Shown piece after piece: positions 16,641 to 25,662 of a stretch of 64,000 bases of DNA (position 1 is the stretch's first letter; every line of letters begins with the position of its first letter). The translations under genes and the position numbers were made by a program. Under the pieces are notes generated by a model. The model ran no database searches. It saw only the letters and a program-made list of their open reading frames with translations, and was not told where the DNA came from. Source of the DNA: Burkholderia sp. SRS-46 (GTDB taxonomy: Bacteria > Pseudomonadota > Gammaproteobacteria > Burkholderiales > Burkholderiaceae); NCBI RefSeq assembly GCF_004343775.1, contig NZ_PTXL01000007.1, forward strand, positions 62,001-126,000, read 5' to 3'.

Positions 16641-18851
16641 TCAGAACATCGCGACCGCGGCGCCCGCGTGGGCACCGTGCGTCGCACGCGTTTCACGGTT
16701 CAGCGCCGCGACGTCGACGATCAGTGCGACGCTGCCGTCGCCGAGGATCGTCGCTGCCGAGATGCCGTGAACCTTGCGGTAATTGGTTTCGAGGTTCTTC
16801 ACGACCACCTGCTGCTGGCCGACCAGCTCGTCGATCAGCATCGCGAAGCGGCGCCCTTCGGTTTCCATGATCGTGACGATCCCCTGCGTCGGATCGGTGC
16901 GCGCGTCGTCCACCGAGAACACCTCGTGCAGCGCGACGAGCGGCAGGTATTCGCCGCGCACGCGCACCACGCGCTCGCCGTTGCCGACCGTGTAGATGTC
17001 TTCCGCCGACGGCTGCAGCGACTCCATCACGAAGTTCAGCGGCAGGATGAAGATCTCGCCGCCGACCTTCACCGACATGCCGTCGAGGATCGCGAGCGTG
17101 AGCGGCAGCACGATGCGCGTCGTGGTGCCGCGGCCGGCGTGCGACGAAATCTCGACGTGGCCGCCCATCGACTGGATGTTGCGCTTCACGACGTCCATCC
17201 CGACGCCGCGGCCCGACACGTCGGTCACCGTCTCGGCGGTCGAGAAGCCCGGCGCGAAGATCAGCTGCCAGACTTCGTCGTCGCTGATGTTGTCGGGAAT
17301 CTGCATCCCCTGCTTCGCGGCCTTCGCGAGGATCCGCTCGCGGTTCAGGCCGCCGCCGTCGTCGCTGACCTCGATCACGATGTTGCCGCCGTGATGCGCG
17401 GCCGACAGCACGAGCTGGCCGACCGCGTCCTTGCCGGCGGCGAGCCGCTTGTCGACGGTCTCGATCCCGTGGTCGAGGCTGTTGCGCACGAGGTGCGTGA
17501 GCGGGTCGATGATCCGCTCGATCAGGCTCTTGTCGAGTTCGGTCGCCTGGCCGAACGTGACGAGCTCGACCTGCTTGCCGAGCTTGCCGGCCAGGTCGCG
17601 CACGAGGCGCGGGAAGCGGCTGAACACGTAGTCCATCGGCATCATCCGGATCGACATCACCGCTTCCTGCAGGTCGCGCGCGTTGCGTTCCAGTTGCGCC
17701 ATCCCGTTGAACAGGCGGTCGTGCAGCGCCGGATCGAACGCGCTCGCGGTTTCCGCGAGCATCGCCTGCGTGATCACGAGCTCGCCGACCAGGTTGATCA
17801 GCTGGTCGACCTTCTCCACGCCGACGCGGATCGAGCTGCCTTCGGCGCCCGATGCGGCCGCGGCGGCCGGGCGCGCGCGCTTGTCGTCGTGGTGCGGCTG
17901 CGCGGCCGGTTGCGCGGCGGCCGGCTGGGCGGCCTGCGGCGCGGGCGCGGCGGCTTGCGGTTCGACGGCCGGCGCGGCCGATGCGGCCGGGGCCGGCGCT
18001 GCTGCGGCGGCCGGCGCTTCAATGTGAACGTCGGCGTGGGCGTCGGCTGCCGCCTCGGCCGGTGCCGCGGGCGCGGCCGGCGCGGTGCCGCGGCCGATGC
18101 GGATCTGGCTTTCGTCGATCACGAAGCAGCACACCGCGACGATGTCGTCCGACGATACGTCCGATTCGAGCCACAGCGTCAGGTCGGCGCCCGCCTCCTC
18201 GCGGGCGACGATCTTGCCGAGATTGCCGAGCTCCTCGCTGAGCAGCTCCCGATCCTTCGCGTCGACGCCGGACAGCGTGATCTTCAGGTGCGGGCCGGCC
18301 CCCGTGTCGGCCGGCGCGGGTGCGGCAGCGCCGGCGGCCGGATGCGCGGCCTCGAACGCCTGCTCGATCACGTGATCGGGCGCGACGGAGCCGGCGGGCG
18401 CGGCGGCAGCAGGTGCGGGCGCGGCGGCAGGTGCGGGCGCAGGCGCGGCGGCACCGCCGCTGCTCGCGGCCTTCAGCCGCTCGAGCTTCGCGCAGATCGT
18501 CGCGGCGGCGGCCGCGTCGGGCTCCGCGCTCGCGCGGTAGTCGGCGAGCTGGTCGGACAGCACGTCCTTGGTTTCCAGGAACGCGTCGACCATCTCCTTC
18601 GTCAGCGTCAGCTCATGGTTGCGTGCGCGGTCGAGCAGCGATTCGAGGATGTGCGTCGTATCGGTGAGCGCCGAGAAGCCGAAGGTCGCGGCACCGCCCT
18701 TGATCGAGTGCGCGGCGCGGAAGATCGCGGCCAGGTCCTCGGGATCGGGTGCGTCGACGTCCAGATTCAGCAGCAGCTGCTCCATCTGCGCGAGCAGCTC
18801 GTCCGCTTCATCGAAGAACGTCTGGTAGAACTGAGTGATGTCGAGAGTCAT
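16641..18851 (-). CDS. cheA: Chemotaxis histidine kinase CheA
   Basis: A 736-residue kinase. HPt domain with phosphorylated His 48 (RAAHSIKGGAATFGF); Ala/Pro linker; P2-like domain about 190-262; second long Ala/Pro linker about 265-330; dimerisation and ATPase domain with N box NSLDHGIE and GRGVGMDVVK; CheW-like regulatory domain at the C-terminus. Both linkers are unusually alanine-rich. The gene starts with ATG at 18851, 33 bases after a receiver-domain gene. Confidence 0.97.
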   Translation of the reverse strand: MTLDITQFYQTFFDEADELLAQMEQLLLNLDVDAPDPEDLAAIFRAAHSIKGGAATFGFSALTDTTHILESLLDRARNHELTLTKEMVDAFLETKDVLSDQLADYRASAEPDAAAAATICAKLERLKAASSGGAAAPAPAPAAAPAPAAAAPAGSVAPDHVIEQAFEAAHPAAGAAAPAPADTGAGPHLKITLSGVDAKDRELLSEELGNLGKIVAREEAGADLTLWLESDVSSDDIVAVCCFVIDESQIRIGRGTAPAAPAAPAEAAADAHADVHIEAPAAAAAPAPAASAAPAVEPQAAAPAPQAAQPAAAQPAAQPHHDDKRARPAAAAASGAEGSSIRVGVEKVDQLINLVGELVITQAMLAETASAFDPALHDRLFNGMAQLERNARDLQEAVMSIRMMPMDYVFSRFPRLVRDLAGKLGKQVELVTFGQATELDKSLIERIIDPLTHLVRNSLDHGIETVDKRLAAGKDAVGQLVLSAAHHGGNIVIEVSDDGGGLNRERILAKAAKQGMQIPDNISDDEVWQLIFAPGFSTAETVTDVSGRGVGMDVVKRNIQSMGGHVEISSHAGRGTTTRIVLPLTLAILDGMSVKVGGEIFILPLNFVMESLQPSAEDIYTVGNGERVVRVRGEYLPLVALHEVFSVDDARTDPTQGIVTIMETEGRRFAMLIDELVGQQQVVVKNLETNYRKVHGISAATILGDGSVALIVDVAALNRETRATHGAHAGAAVAMF

Positions 18852-18884
18852 GCCGGGTCACCGGATAAATACGTCGCGTTCAGG

Positions 18885-19262
18885 TCAGGAGGCGGCCGGC
18901 GCGGACAGCGTCGCGACCAGGTCGATCAGCTCGGCCGGATCGATCGGCTTCTCGATCCAGCCGGTGGCGCCCGCGTCGCGCGCGGCGGCCTTGAACGCGT
19001 CGCTGCCCTCGGTGGTCAACACGAGGATCGGCGAATCCGCGTAGGCGGTCAGCTGGCGCAGCGCCGAGATCACTTCGAGCCCGCTCTTGCGCGGCATGTT
19101 CTGGTCGGTCAGCACGAGGTCGTACCGCTTGGTGGCGGCCATGTCGAAGCCGGCTTCGCCGTCCGGCGCAACCGTCACGTCGTAGCCCGCCTGGACCAGC
19201 GTCGCCTGCAGCAGCGCACGCATGGTCGCGGAATCGTCGATGGCAAGAATGGTTCGGATCAT
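18885..19262 (-). CDS. cheY: CheY-like response regulator next to cheA
   Basis: A 125-residue single receiver domain (phosphoacceptor Asp 53 in LVLTDQNMPRKSGLEV, conserved Lys in IEKPID). It starts at the ATG at 19262 between motB and cheA. It differs clearly from the CheY beside cheZ. It may act as a phosphate sink for CheA-P or in another output; sequence alone cannot say. Longer upstream starts (to 19382) give a low-complexity tail that overlaps motB and were rejected. Confidence 0.92.
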   Translation of the reverse strand: MIRTILAIDDSATMRALLQATLVQAGYDVTVAPDGEAGFDMAATKRYDLVLTDQNMPRKSGLEVISALRQLTAYADSPILVLTTEGSDAFKAAARDAGATGWIEKPIDPAELIDLVATLSAPAAS

Positions 19263-19278
19263 GTCTGTCTCGGGAGCA

Positions 19279-20322
19279 TCAGGGTCGCGGCGCGGGCGCG
19301 GCGGGTGCGACGATGGCGACGGCGGAGGCGGCGAGCGCCGGGCGCGCGGCCACCGGCGCCGGGCTGGCCAGCTGCTGGGCAAGCTGCTTCGAGCCCGCCG
19401 CGTCGGCCGACAGCGTGGTCGTCGTCGCGTCGTCGCGCATCAGCGCGTCTTCGGATTTGCGGTTCAGCACGATCACGCTGATCCGGCGGTTTTCCGGATC
19501 GAGCGGGTCGGCCTTGTTCAGGTTCTGCGTCGACGCGAGGCCGAGCACGCGCAGCACTTTCGCGTCGTCCATGCCGCCGGCGATCAGCTCGCGGCGCGAT
19601 GCGTTCGCGCGGTCGGCGGACAGCTCCCAGTTGCTGTAGCCGCCTTCGCCGCCCGCGTACGGCACCGCGTCGGTATGGCCCTGCACGATGATGCGGTTCG
19701 GCACGTCGTTGAGGGTCTTGCCGATCTCGCGCAGGATGTCGCGCATGTACGGCTCGACGTGGTCGCTCGACGTCGCGAACATCGGCCGCTTCTGCGAATC
19801 GACGATCTCGATGCGCAGCCCCATCAGCGTCGAATCGATGCGGATCTGCTGGCGGAACTGGCGCAGCGTCGGGTTCGCCTCGATCGCGGCCATCAGCTTG
19901 ATCTGCAGGTCGTGCAGGCGCGCCTGCTCGCGGCGCTCGATCGCGCCCTGCGCCTGCGACTGCGCGTTCTCGTCGTTCTTCTTCGCGACGCGGTCCGCGA
20001 GGCTCGTCGAGCCGTCGGTGCGGCGCGTCGTGCCCGCGTCGATGCTGGAGATGTCGCGCCCGCCGCCGTTCAGGATGCTCGAATCCTGCGCGCTGCGGTC
20101 GCCGCTGCCGAACAGCGCGGCCTTCAGCGGCGTGTTGAAGTACTCGGCGATCCCCTTCAGCTGCACCGGCGTGACCGAGCTCAGCAGCCACATCAGCAGG
20201 AAGAACGCCATCATCGCGGTCATGAAGTCCGCATAGGCCAGCTTCCAGGCGCCGCCATGGTGGCCCTTCTTCGCCGGGGCCACCCGCTTGACGACGATCG
20301 CGCGATCCTTGCTCTTGCTCAT
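19279..20322 (-). CDS. motB: Flagellar motor stator protein MotB
   Basis: A 347-residue stator subunit. Short cytoplasmic N-terminus, one membrane helix with proton-channel Asp 32 (AYADFMTAMMAFFLLMWLLS), then an OmpA-like peptidoglycan-binding domain with IIVQGHTDAVPYAGG and the conserved NWELSADRANASRREL. The C-terminus is Ala-rich. It follows motA by 13 bases. Confidence 0.97.
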   Translation of the reverse strand: MSKSKDRAIVVKRVAPAKKGHHGGAWKLAYADFMTAMMAFFLLMWLLSSVTPVQLKGIAEYFNTPLKAALFGSGDRSAQDSSILNGGGRDISSIDAGTTRRTDGSTSLADRVAKKNDENAQSQAQGAIERREQARLHDLQIKLMAAIEANPTLRQFRQQIRIDSTLMGLRIEIVDSQKRPMFATSSDHVEPYMRDILREIGKTLNDVPNRIIVQGHTDAVPYAGGEGGYSNWELSADRANASRRELIAGGMDDAKVLRVLGLASTQNLNKADPLDPENRRISVIVLNRKSEDALMRDDATTTTLSADAAGSKQLAQQLASPAPVAARPALAASAVAIVAPAAPAPRP

Positions 20323-20335
20323 CTGGCGCTCCGCG

Positions 20336-21196
20336 TCACTTCGCCTTCACGCGGCGCACGTGCTCTTCGAGCTCGGCGAACGACGGCCGCTCGGTCGAGA
20401 ACAGCACCTTGCGGCCGAACTCGACCGCGATCGCCGGCGCGTAGCCGTTCAGGCTCGCGAGGATCGTCACCTTGATGCACTGGAACATCTTCGTCGACTC
20501 GGCGACGCGCTGCTCCGCGAGGCTCGCGAGCGGCCCGATCAGGCCGTACGACAGCAGGATGCCGAGGAACGTGCCGACCAGCGCCTGCGCGATCATCGCG
20601 CCGAGCACCGCGGGCGGCTTGTCGGCGGAGGCCATCGTGTGCACGACGCCCATCACCGCCGCGACGATACCGAACGCCGGCATCGCGTCGCCGACGCGCA
20701 TCAGCGCGTGCGCGGGGCCTTCGCCTTCCGCGTGATGCGTCTCGATCTCCTCGTCCATCAGGCTCTCGATCTCGAACGCGTTCATGTTGCCGCCCACCAT
20801 CAGCCGCAGGTAGTCGGTCAGGAATTCGACGATGTGGCGATCGGCGAGGATCTTCGGGTACTGCGTGAAGATCGGGCTCTTGTCCGGATCGTCGATGTCG
20901 GCCTCGAGCGTCAGCGTGCCTTCCTTGCGCGCCTTCGCGAGCAGCACGTACAGGAGCCCCATCAGCTCCATGTAAGTGTCCTTCGTGTATTTCGAACCCT
21001 TGAAGAGCGTCGGCAACACCTGCAGCGTCGCCTTGATCGTCTTCATGCCGTTGCCGAGGATGAACGCGCCGACGCCCGCGCCGACGATCATCAGGATCTC
21101 GACCGGCTGGATCAATGCGCCCAGATGTCCGCCCGCCAGCGCATAACCGCCGAAGACGGACAACACAGTCACGAGTGTACCCACGATAATCAGCAC
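20336..21196 (-). CDS. motA: Flagellar motor stator protein MotA
   Basis: A 286-residue proton-channel stator subunit with four membrane helices (two near the start, two near residues 165-225) and a large charged cytoplasmic loop (ARKEGTLTLEADIDDPDKSP). Start is a GTG with GAGGGA upstream. A sigma-28 type promoter lies about 50 bases before it, so it likely heads a late-class operon motA-motB-cheY-cheA and onward. Confidence 0.97.
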   Translation of the reverse strand: MLIIVGTLVTVLSVFGGYALAGGHLGALIQPVEILMIVGAGVGAFILGNGMKTIKATLQVLPTLFKGSKYTKDTYMELMGLLYVLLAKARKEGTLTLEADIDDPDKSPIFTQYPKILADRHIVEFLTDYLRLMVGGNMNAFEIESLMDEEIETHHAEGEGPAHALMRVGDAMPAFGIVAAVMGVVHTMASADKPPAVLGAMIAQALVGTFLGILLSYGLIGPLASLAEQRVAESTKMFQCIKVTILASLNGYAPAIAVEFGRKVLFSTERPSFAELEEHVRRVKAK

Positions 21197-21242
21197 TGCC
21201 TGTCCCTCACGAATGACCGGCGGGGAGACCGCCGTTAAGTGG

Positions 21243-21269
21243 TTTACGGCAGTCGGCAGGAAAACTTTG
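21243..21269 (-). promoter_or_regulatory. Sigma-28 (FliA) type promoter of motA
   Basis: On the minus strand CAAAGTTT (-35), 11 bases, then GCCGTAAA (-10), close to the sigma-28 consensus TAAAGTTT-N11-GCCGATAA with exact spacing. It is in the flhC-motA gap, pointing toward motA. Confidence 0.8.
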
Positions 21270-21374
21270 AGCGCCGCGCGGAGGCCGCCCGACGGTGTTT
21301 ACCAGCAGCCCGCGCCGTGTCGCGCATGGCCGCCGCCACCGCCGCCCGGCCGCCCGGGCCCCGCCATGCGGAGC

Positions 21375-21929
21375 TCAGAGCGCCATCGCCGCCCGCTCCG
21401 CCTGCGCGGCGGCCGCCTTGCGGGTCTTGCCCGCGCGCGACGGCGGCTGGCACAGGCCGCAGACGAAACCTTGATGCGGATCATGCGCATGCGCGACGAA
21501 ATGGCCGCCGCAGCGCGTGCACGGGGTCATCTGCAGCATCCCCGAATCGAAGAAGCGCACGAGCGTCCACGCGCGCGTCAGGCTCAGCGCCGCCTCGTCG
21601 CCGGACAGGTTCACGTGCTCCAGGTAGAGCCGGTACGCCTTCACGATCGACTGGATCGGCTCGCAGCGGCCGTGGTCCTGCATGAACCGGTAGATGTTGT
21701 AGAACAGCGACGAGTGGATGTTCGGCTGCCACGTCATGAACCAGTCGGTGGAGAACGGCAGCATCCCCTTCGGCGGCGACACGCCCTTCAACTCCTTGTA
21801 CAGCTTGATCAGACGGTCCCGCGACAGGCTCGTCTCCGCCTCCAGCAGCTGTAGCCGGGCGCCCAGTTCGATCAGTTCGATGGCGAGGGTGATTTCCTTC
21901 ACCTCGACCACGACGCTTTTGCTTGCCAT
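21375..21929 (-). CDS. flhC: Flagellar master activator subunit FlhC
   Basis: A 184-residue partner of FlhD in the FlhD4C2 activator of early flagellar genes. The zinc ligands fall at Cys 137, 140, 157 and 160 (CTRC and CGLC), the same numbers as in E. coli when the ATG at 21929 is used, which settles the start. The last 20 residues are Ala/Lys/Arg-rich. Located 94 bases after flhD. Confidence 0.97.
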   Translation of the reverse strand: MASKSVVVEVKEITLAIELIELGARLQLLEAETSLSRDRLIKLYKELKGVSPPKGMLPFSTDWFMTWQPNIHSSLFYNIYRFMQDHGRCEPIQSIVKAYRLYLEHVNLSGDEAALSLTRAWTLVRFFDSGMLQMTPCTRCGGHFVAHAHDPHQGFVCGLCQPPSRAGKTRKAAAAQAERAAMAL

Positions 21930-22023
21930 AGTTGATAGCCGTCCGCTTCTCGTTGCTTCGGATGGAATCGCCGACGCGCCGCCCGACGGTGCGAGGCACC
22001 GGGACGAACGCAAGGCGGGTGCG

Positions 22024-22344
22024 TCAGCGGACGCTTTCGACCGGCTGGCCGGCCATCAGGATCGCCGAGTGGGCGTTCGCGACGACCGCGCTGCGGCCCT
22101 TGTCCGCGAGCGACGACAGCAGCGCGTGATCGTCGAAGCGGAAGCGGCACAGCATCTGGTTCGACGCTGCGAGCTTCACGGTTTGCGCGAGCGTCAGGGT
22201 GCCGAGCACGTCGGCCAGTTCCTCGGAAATTCCCATGCGGAACATGCCCATCGCTTTGTCCTCGCGCAGCAGGCGCTGGGCGAGCAGGAGGTACGACAGG
22301 TTCACCTCTTTGATCTCACTGAGCATTTCGCTTGTAGCGCTCAT
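22024..22344 (-). CDS. flhD: Flagellar master activator subunit FlhD
   Basis: A 106-residue all-helical protein (MSATSEMLSEIKEVNLSYLL, then REDKAMGMFRMGISEELADV). The ATG at 22344 has GGGGA four bases upstream; two in-frame codons upstream exist but lack a ribosome site. It heads the motility regulon and is the first gene of the flhDC operon, with a long leader. Confidence 0.96.
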   Translation of the reverse strand: MSATSEMLSEIKEVNLSYLLLAQRLLREDKAMGMFRMGISEELADVLGTLTLAQTVKLAASNQMLCRFRFDDHALLSSLADKGRSAVVANAHSAILMAGQPVESVR

Positions 22345-22987
22345 GATTTCCCCGTTAAGTACTTCGGCCATTTGTGTTATGAAAACGTTTGCTCGATCTC
22401 GCGGCTCGTGGCGCGCATTCGGCACGTTTATAGTCTTACAGCCGAATTTTGGCCAAACGGGTTTTATGCCGGTATCAGCGAAATGGCGTGCGCCTTGCAG
22501 GAATTGTCTGTAAACCGTGTAGGAATTTTTCCGACAAAGCCAATTGAAAGGCTCGGGAAAGGTTCGGAGCCGGATTGACGCGGCTGATTGCCACGGTTGG
22601 CCGGTGGAGGAAGGGTCCGGCGCGGGGATCGGTAAAAATTATAGTGCTTTTTCACGTCAGCGCAACAATAGTCTTGGCCGTCTCACATTCTGTGTCTCAA
22701 CCCTCTTTATCGGGGTTATCGCGTATTTCAGCGTGTAACAAGCCTTAAGTGTTTGAAAAAACACTCGAACCCCGCGGGCCGATCCCGATAATGGACTCCA
22801 ATGGGCAGCGGCGCGACGTGTGCCGGCCCGCCCCGCTGCTTGCCGTACGGACCGCCGGCACTCCCGCCCGGCACCCGGCCACGCACCGCCAACCGCGTGA
22901 TTCGGCAAGTTCCGCCCCTCATGCAACCTCGCACGGGATCGGATCAGGCGCGCCAGCGCCCGCCCCGATCGACACAGGAGATCGTCC
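22345..22987. other. Intergenic region with flhDC promoter and long leader
   Basis: The 643 bases between the divergent flhD and glycosyltransferase genes are less GC-rich than the surroundings. They hold the flhD promoter (22638-22665) and a perfect 7-bp inverted repeat (AGTGTTT/AAACACT, 22748-22765) with a GAAA centre that could be an operator or hairpin. I see no coding frame worth calling. Confidence 0.65.
22638..22665 (-). promoter_or_regulatory. Sigma-70 type promoter for flhDC
   Basis: On the minus strand TTGCGC (22660-22665), 16 bases, TATAAT (22638-22643). Transcription would start near 22631, leaving a leader of about 285 bases before the flhD ATG. Confidence 0.65.
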
Positions 22988-24052
22988 ATGCGCATTGCCC
23001 AGATCGCGCCGCTTTACGAAGCCGTCCCGCCAAAGCTCTACGGCGGCACCGAGCGCGTCGTGTCCTATCTCACCGAAGCCCTCGTCGAACTCGGCCATGA
23101 CGTCACGTTGTTCGCCAGCGGCGACTCGGTCACGACCGCCCGCCTCGAAGCGGCCTGGCCGCGCGCACTGCGGCTCGATCCGTCGATCCGCGATTCGATC
23201 GCCCCCCATATGCGGCTGCTCGAGCACGTGGCGCGCGTCGCGCACGAGTTCGACGTGCTGCACTTCCACCTCGACTACCTGCCGTTCTCGCTGATGTCGC
23301 GCCTCGACACGCCGTACGTGACGACGCTGCACGGGCGGCTCGACCTGCCCGAGCTGCAGCCGGTGTTCGACGCGTTCCCGCATGCGCCGGTGGTGTCGAT
23401 CTCCGATTCGCAGCGCAAGCCGCTGCCGCAGGCCGCGTGGGCCGGCACCGTGTACCACGGGCTGCCCGACGCGCTGCTCACGCCGCAACCGGGCGTGAAG
23501 CCCGAGTATCTCGCGTTCCTCGGACGAATCTGCCCGGAGAAGCGCGTCGACACCGCGATCCGGATCGCCGCGCAGAGCGGGCTGCCGCTCAAGATCGCCG
23601 CGAAAGTCGACAAGGCCGACGCCGACTATTTCAAGGAGGTGATCGAGCCGCTGCTGGGCGAGGCGCACGTCGAATTCATCGGCGAAATCAACGAGGCGCA
23701 GAAGCCCGCGTTCCTGTCCGGCGCGAAGGCGCTGCTGTTCCCGATCGACTGGCCGGAACCGTTCGGCCTGGTGATGATCGAGGCGATGGCGTGCGGCACG
23801 CCGGTCGTCGCGTTCAACCGCGGCTCGGTGCCGGAAGTGATCGAGGACGGCGTGACCGGCTTCATCGTCGAGGACGTGCAGGGCGCGGTCGGCGCGCTGC
23901 ACCGGATCGACAGCCTGTCGCGCGACGCGATCCGCGCGCGTTTCGATACCCGCTTCAGCGCGAAGGCCATGGCGCAGCGCTACGTCGAGACTTACGAAAC
24001 GCTTTGCGCGGCAACCCGGCAGCCGGCATTGCGCCGGGTGGCGGGCGGCTGA
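22988..24052 (+). CDS. Glycosyltransferase, GT4 family
   Basis: A 354-residue GT-B fold transferase. N-terminal motif YGGTERVVSYLTEAL is the GT4 acceptor-side glycine loop; FLGRICPEKRVDTAIR opens the nucleotide-sugar domain near residue 178; EPFGLVMIEAMACGTPV near 258 is the EX7E donor site. No membrane segment. AGGAG lies 7 bases before the ATG. It stands alone between flhDC and an H-NS-like gene, so its glycan product is unknown. Confidence 0.9.
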   Translation: MRIAQIAPLYEAVPPKLYGGTERVVSYLTEALVELGHDVTLFASGDSVTTARLEAAWPRALRLDPSIRDSIAPHMRLLEHVARVAHEFDVLHFHLDYLPFSLMSRLDTPYVTTLHGRLDLPELQPVFDAFPHAPVVSISDSQRKPLPQAAWAGTVYHGLPDALLTPQPGVKPEYLAFLGRICPEKRVDTAIRIAAQSGLPLKIAAKVDKADADYFKEVIEPLLGEAHVEFIGEINEAQKPAFLSGAKALLFPIDWPEPFGLVMIEAMACGTPVVAFNRGSVPEVIEDGVTGFIVEDVQGAVGALHRIDSLSRDAIRARFDTRFSAKAMAQRYVETYETLCAATRQPALRRVAGG

Positions 24053-24169
24053 CGCCGGGAATTCGTCGCGAATTCGCCGGGAAACCGGCTGGGAAACCGG
24101 CCGGAATCGGGCTGGAAACGGCTCGTAAACCCGGCAAGGAATGCGAGCCGAAATCGGCCGTGAAAAGCG

Positions 24170-24199
24170 AAAGAGCCGCATCGTCGATGCGGCTCTTTT
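24170..24199. terminator. Bidirectional terminator (glycosyltransferase / H-NS-like gene)
   Basis: Arms AAGAGCCGCAT and ATGCGGCTCTT pair perfectly around a five-base loop, with TTTT following on the plus strand and a shorter T-rich flank on the minus strand. It lies between two convergent genes. Confidence 0.88.
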
Positions 24200-24214
24200 C
24201 GTTTCCCGGTTCGC

Positions 24215-24511
24215 TTATTCGATCAGAAACCGGTCGCGGTTTTTGCCGACGATCCAATTCGGCGGCTTGCCGCGGCCACTCCACGTGGCACCCGACTTCG
24301 GGTCGCGGTATTTCGGCGGCAACGGCGCCTTTTTCGGCGGACGGCCGCGCCGCGCGCGCTCGGCGAATCCGAGATCCTGAGCAGTCAGGCCGTATTCGGC
24401 AATCACCCGCTGCACTTCGGCGATCACCGCCTCGACTTCCTGACGACGCACTTCATCCGCCTGAGCCTGCAAATCGGCGATCTGCGCCCTGAGTTTCGCG
24501 TATTGAGACAT
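24215..24511 (-). CDS. H-NS family DNA-binding protein
   Basis: A 98-residue protein. The N-terminal half is a heptad-rich coiled coil (LRAQIADLQAQADEVRRQEV), the C-terminal half carries RRGRPPKKAPLPPKYRDP, an AT-hook-like arm, and TWSGRGKPPNWI, the H-NS DNA-binding motif. It probably silences AT-rich DNA. GGGAG precedes the ATG. Burkholderia genomes carry many such paralogs; which one this is cannot be told. Confidence 0.92.
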   Translation of the reverse strand: MSQYAKLRAQIADLQAQADEVRRQEVEAVIAEVQRVIAEYGLTAQDLGFAERARRGRPPKKAPLPPKYRDPKSGATWSGRGKPPNWIVGKNRDRFLIE

Positions 24512-24818
24512 TTTCAGCTCCCTGTTTCATGATGCTCTCGATGCGGCCCCGGCAATTCCAGCCTAGACACAAAGCATCCGTTACGCAATCCGCACTGCCA
24601 CCGTACCCGTTGAAATAAATGATCGTATTCTTAACCGAAACGGCTATATCGAGAATGCGGGCTTATTCTAATAAAAGCCGTTCGTCAGCCATCCGAATTT
24701 AACAATCGTTGACTCTCTCGGCCCCGGTTCATTTCCTATAATCCAGACCAAATCCGGGATGCGACGTCGATCCCGACGCCGATCTCCCCCACTATTTCAC
24801 TTGAACGGAAACGCCTAC
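24512..24818. other. AT-richer divergent intergenic region
   Basis: About 307 bases between the H-NS-like gene and aqpZ. Bases 24600-24745 are clearly AT-richer than the rest of the window. A TATAAT at 24737-24742 points toward aqpZ, with TTGACT at 24709 but a 22-base spacer, too long for a standard promoter. No gene seen. Confidence 0.6.
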
Positions 24819-25562
24819 ATGAACCTTTCCCAGCGACTTGCGGCAGAGCTTATCGGCACCTTCTGGCTGGTGCTCGGCGGCTGCGGCAGCGCCGTACTGG
24901 CAGCGGCCTTTCCGGGCCTCGGCATCGGCTTCACGGGCGTCGCGCTCGCGTTCGGCCTCACCGTGCTGACGATGGCATTCGCGATCGGACATATTTCGGG
25001 CTGCCATCTGAATCCGGCGGTGAGCGTCGGCCTGACGGTCGCCGGCCGCTTCCCCGCTCGCGACCTCGTGCCGTACATCGTCGCGCAAGTCGTCGGCGCG
25101 ACGCTCGGCGCGTTCGTGCTGTACCTGATCGCAACCGGCAAGCCGGGCTTCGACGTGGTGGGCAGCGGCTTCGCGACGAACGGCTTCGGCGAGCGCTCGC
25201 CCGGCCACTACGCGCTCGGCGCGGCGTTCATCTGCGAAGTCGTGATGACCGCGTTCTTCCTGTTCGTGATTCTCGGCGCGACCGACAAGCGTGCGCCGGC
25301 CGGCTTCGCGCCGATCGCGATCGGCCTGTGCCTGACGCTGATTCACCTGATTTCGATTCCGGTCACCAACACGTCGGTGAACCCGGCTCGCTCGACCGGC
25401 CCGGCGTTGTTCGTCGGCGGCGAGGCGATCGGGCAGCTCTGGCTGTTCTGGGTCGCGCCGCTGATCGGCGCGGCGATCGCCGGAATCATCTATCCGCTGG
25501 TCGCGGGGCGCGATACGGCCCCCGACCTGCTGCCGCCGGCATCCGCCCGCACAAGCGAATAA
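24819..25562 (+). CDS. aqpZ: Aquaporin Z
   Basis: A 247-residue water channel with six membrane helices and the two half-helices marked by NPA motifs: HLNPAVSVGL (Asn 65) and VNPARSTGP (about Asn 202). The arginine after the second motif is the selectivity filter residue. Start at the ATG at 24819 (MNLSQRLAAELIGTFW); an upstream extension is charged and not family-like. Followed by a perfect terminator. Confidence 0.97.
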   Translation: MNLSQRLAAELIGTFWLVLGGCGSAVLAAAFPGLGIGFTGVALAFGLTVLTMAFAIGHISGCHLNPAVSVGLTVAGRFPARDLVPYIVAQVVGATLGAFVLYLIATGKPGFDVVGSGFATNGFGERSPGHYALGAAFICEVVMTAFFLFVILGATDKRAPAGFAPIAIGLCLTLIHLISIPVTNTSVNPARSTGPALFVGGEAIGQLWLFWVAPLIGAAIAGIIYPLVAGRDTAPDLLPPASARTSE

Positions 25563-25631
25563 CACACTACGGGGTCAAGCGGGCAGGAGCAGCGAGCCTC
25601 ACGCTGTCGAAGAAAAGCGAGGCAGGCAGTT

Positions 25632-25657
25632 TCGACGGGCGCCATTGGCGCCCGTTT
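25632..25657 (+). terminator. Rho-independent terminator of aqpZ
   Basis: Arms ACGGGCGCC and GGCGCCCGT with a three-base loop, followed by TTTTT. Confidence 0.93.
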
Positions 25658-25662
25658 TTCAT

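Noticed and set aside
24709..24742. TTGACT ... TATAAT as a standard aqpZ promoter
   Set aside because: The 22-base spacer is too long for sigma-70; only the -10 box is kept as a weak hint.
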